NCBI RefSeq assembly: GCF_008253865.1
Contig: NZ_CP042331.1
Span: 5,421,501-5,485,500 of the forward strand
Direction of reading: 5' to 3'
From: Bosea sp. F3-2
Lineage (GTDB): Bacteria; Pseudomonadota; Alphaproteobacteria; Rhizobiales; Beijerinckiaceae
DNA length: 64,000 nucleotides
Shown: positions 63,436-64,000 of the stretch, piece by piece
Layout of the letters: every line of letters starts with the position of its first letter
Position numbering within the stretch: position 1 is the stretch's first letter
The notes under the pieces: generated by a model
What the model was told of the DNA's origin: nothing
The model's input: the letters and a program-made list of their open reading frames with translations, nothing else
The model's database searches: none
Position numbers and translations under genes: made by a program

Positions 63436-64000
63436 ATGACCATGACGACCACGCCCCGCGAACTGCCCCACACCCCCTGGGGCCGCGTGCGCCAGTCCCG
63501 CCGCACCGCCGACCGGCTGATGAAGATCATCGCCACGGCCTTCACCTTCTGCGCCATCTTCGTGCTGTTCTGGATCCTCGGCATGCTGCTGGTGAAGGGC
63601 ATCGGTGGGCTCTCGCTCGCCACCTTCACCGCGGTCACGCCCGGTCCGGGAACTGAAGGTGGCGGCCTCGCCAACGCCATCGTCGGCTCCTTCGTGCTGA
63701 CCTTCCTCGGCATCGCCATCGCGACGCCGATCGGGGTGCTGGCCGGCACCTGGCTCGCCGAATACGGCAAGGGCTCGCAGCTCGCGAACCTGATCCGCTT
63801 CATCAATGACATCCTGCTCTCGGCGCCGTCGATCCTGATCGGCCTGTTCGTCTACGTCATCCTGGTCGAGCCCTTCCGCGGCTATTCCGGCTGGGCCGGC
63901 GGCGTGGCGCTCGGCATCATCGCGATCCCGGTCATCGTGCGCACGACCGAGGACATGCTGAACCTCGTCCCCGGCCCGCTGCGCGAGGCGGGGGCCGCGC
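63436..64000 (+). CDS. pstA: Phosphate ABC transporter permease, partial
   Basis: PstA is the second permease of the phosphate importer. The first 188 residues are present and the gene runs off the window. The visible part has one helix at about 29-53, then VGSFVLTFLGIAIATPIGVLAGTWLAEYG, FINDILLSAPSILIGLFVY and the start of the EAA loop (VRTTEDMLNLVPGPLREAGAA). It starts 13 bases after pstC. A second ATG two codons later is equally possible. pstB and phoU are expected beyond the end. Confidence 0.93.
   Translation, partial: MTMTTTPRELPHTPWGRVRQSRRTADRLMKIIATAFTFCAIFVLFWILGMLLVKGIGGLSLATFTAVTPGPGTEGGGLANAIVGSFVLTFLGIAIATPIGVLAGTWLAEYGKGSQLANLIRFINDILLSAPSILIGLFVYVILVEPFRGYSGWAGGVALGIIAIPVIVRTTEDMLNLVPGPLREAGAA

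Overview
The window is about 64 kb of GC-rich chromosome from an alphaproteobacterium. The best fit is the order Hyphomicrobiales (Rhizobiales). Four things point there: the order tlpA <> argH - small lipoprotein - lysA - TIGR02302 protein; the phaA/DUF1737/phaB cluster next to phaR; the soluble short PhoR in front of pstSCA; and the dense palindromic repeats in nearly every gap. The repeats remind me of Bosea-type genomes, but that genus guess is weak. I saw no rRNA, tRNA, CRISPR array, transposase or complete prophage.

Layout. 1-4.5 kb: grxD, a DUF1272 zinc protein, an orphan NodU-type carbamoyltransferase, an exported protein and tlpA. 4.5-10.8 kb: argH, an LptM-like lipoprotein, lysA and a TIGR02302 membrane protein. 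11-15 kb: an EamA exporter and two MFS transporters, one of them Fsr-like. 14.9-18 kb: the polyhydroxybutyrate genes phaB, DUF1737 and phaA, opposite phaR. 18.2-23 kb: an AraC regulator, a DUF1254 protein and a PAS-GGDEF-EAL protein. 23.6-28.5 kb: rpmF, mtgA, a polyprenyl synthase, a membrane-anchored protein of unknown role and purA. 28.8-41.4 kb: assorted single genes, namely an M20 amidohydrolase, a tyrosine phosphatase, a MuiA-like protein, a guanidinium exporter behind a probable guanidine-II riboswitch, a LysR/quinone reductase pair, a class I amidotransferase, an EamA transporter, a class A beta-lactamase and an AmpD-like amidase. 41.5-44.4 kb: serA and serC.

44.6-49.1 kb is a gene-poor accessory region. 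It holds two unrecognised proteins of lower GC (one ending exactly like SSB, DDDIPF), an iteron-like array, two copies of a ~370-bp element with compensatory base-pair changes (so possibly a structured RNA), one of them interrupted by a palindromic insertion, and a DUF559 nuclease gene lying between the two arms of a palindromic repeat.

49.2-59 kb is a sugar-catabolism locus: a FucU-type mutarotase, a lactone hydrolase, an ABC binding protein with two permeases, a DapA/NanA-family lyase, a GntR regulator and a complete TRAP transporter. The same near-palindrome, with core AACATGTYAG, lies in the divergent promoter region and in front of the lyase gene; it is probably the GntR operator. The set suggests oxidative breakdown of fucose or a similar deoxy sugar or sugar acid. 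The dehydrogenase, the dehydratase and the ABC ATPase are not in the window. 59-64 kb is a phosphate locus: ppk2, divergent phoR, then pstS behind a Pho box, pstC and the start of pstA, which runs off the end.

At least four dispersed palindromic repeat families (called A to D here) occupy intergenic gaps. Some are nested, and elements or hairpins follow all three binding-protein genes.
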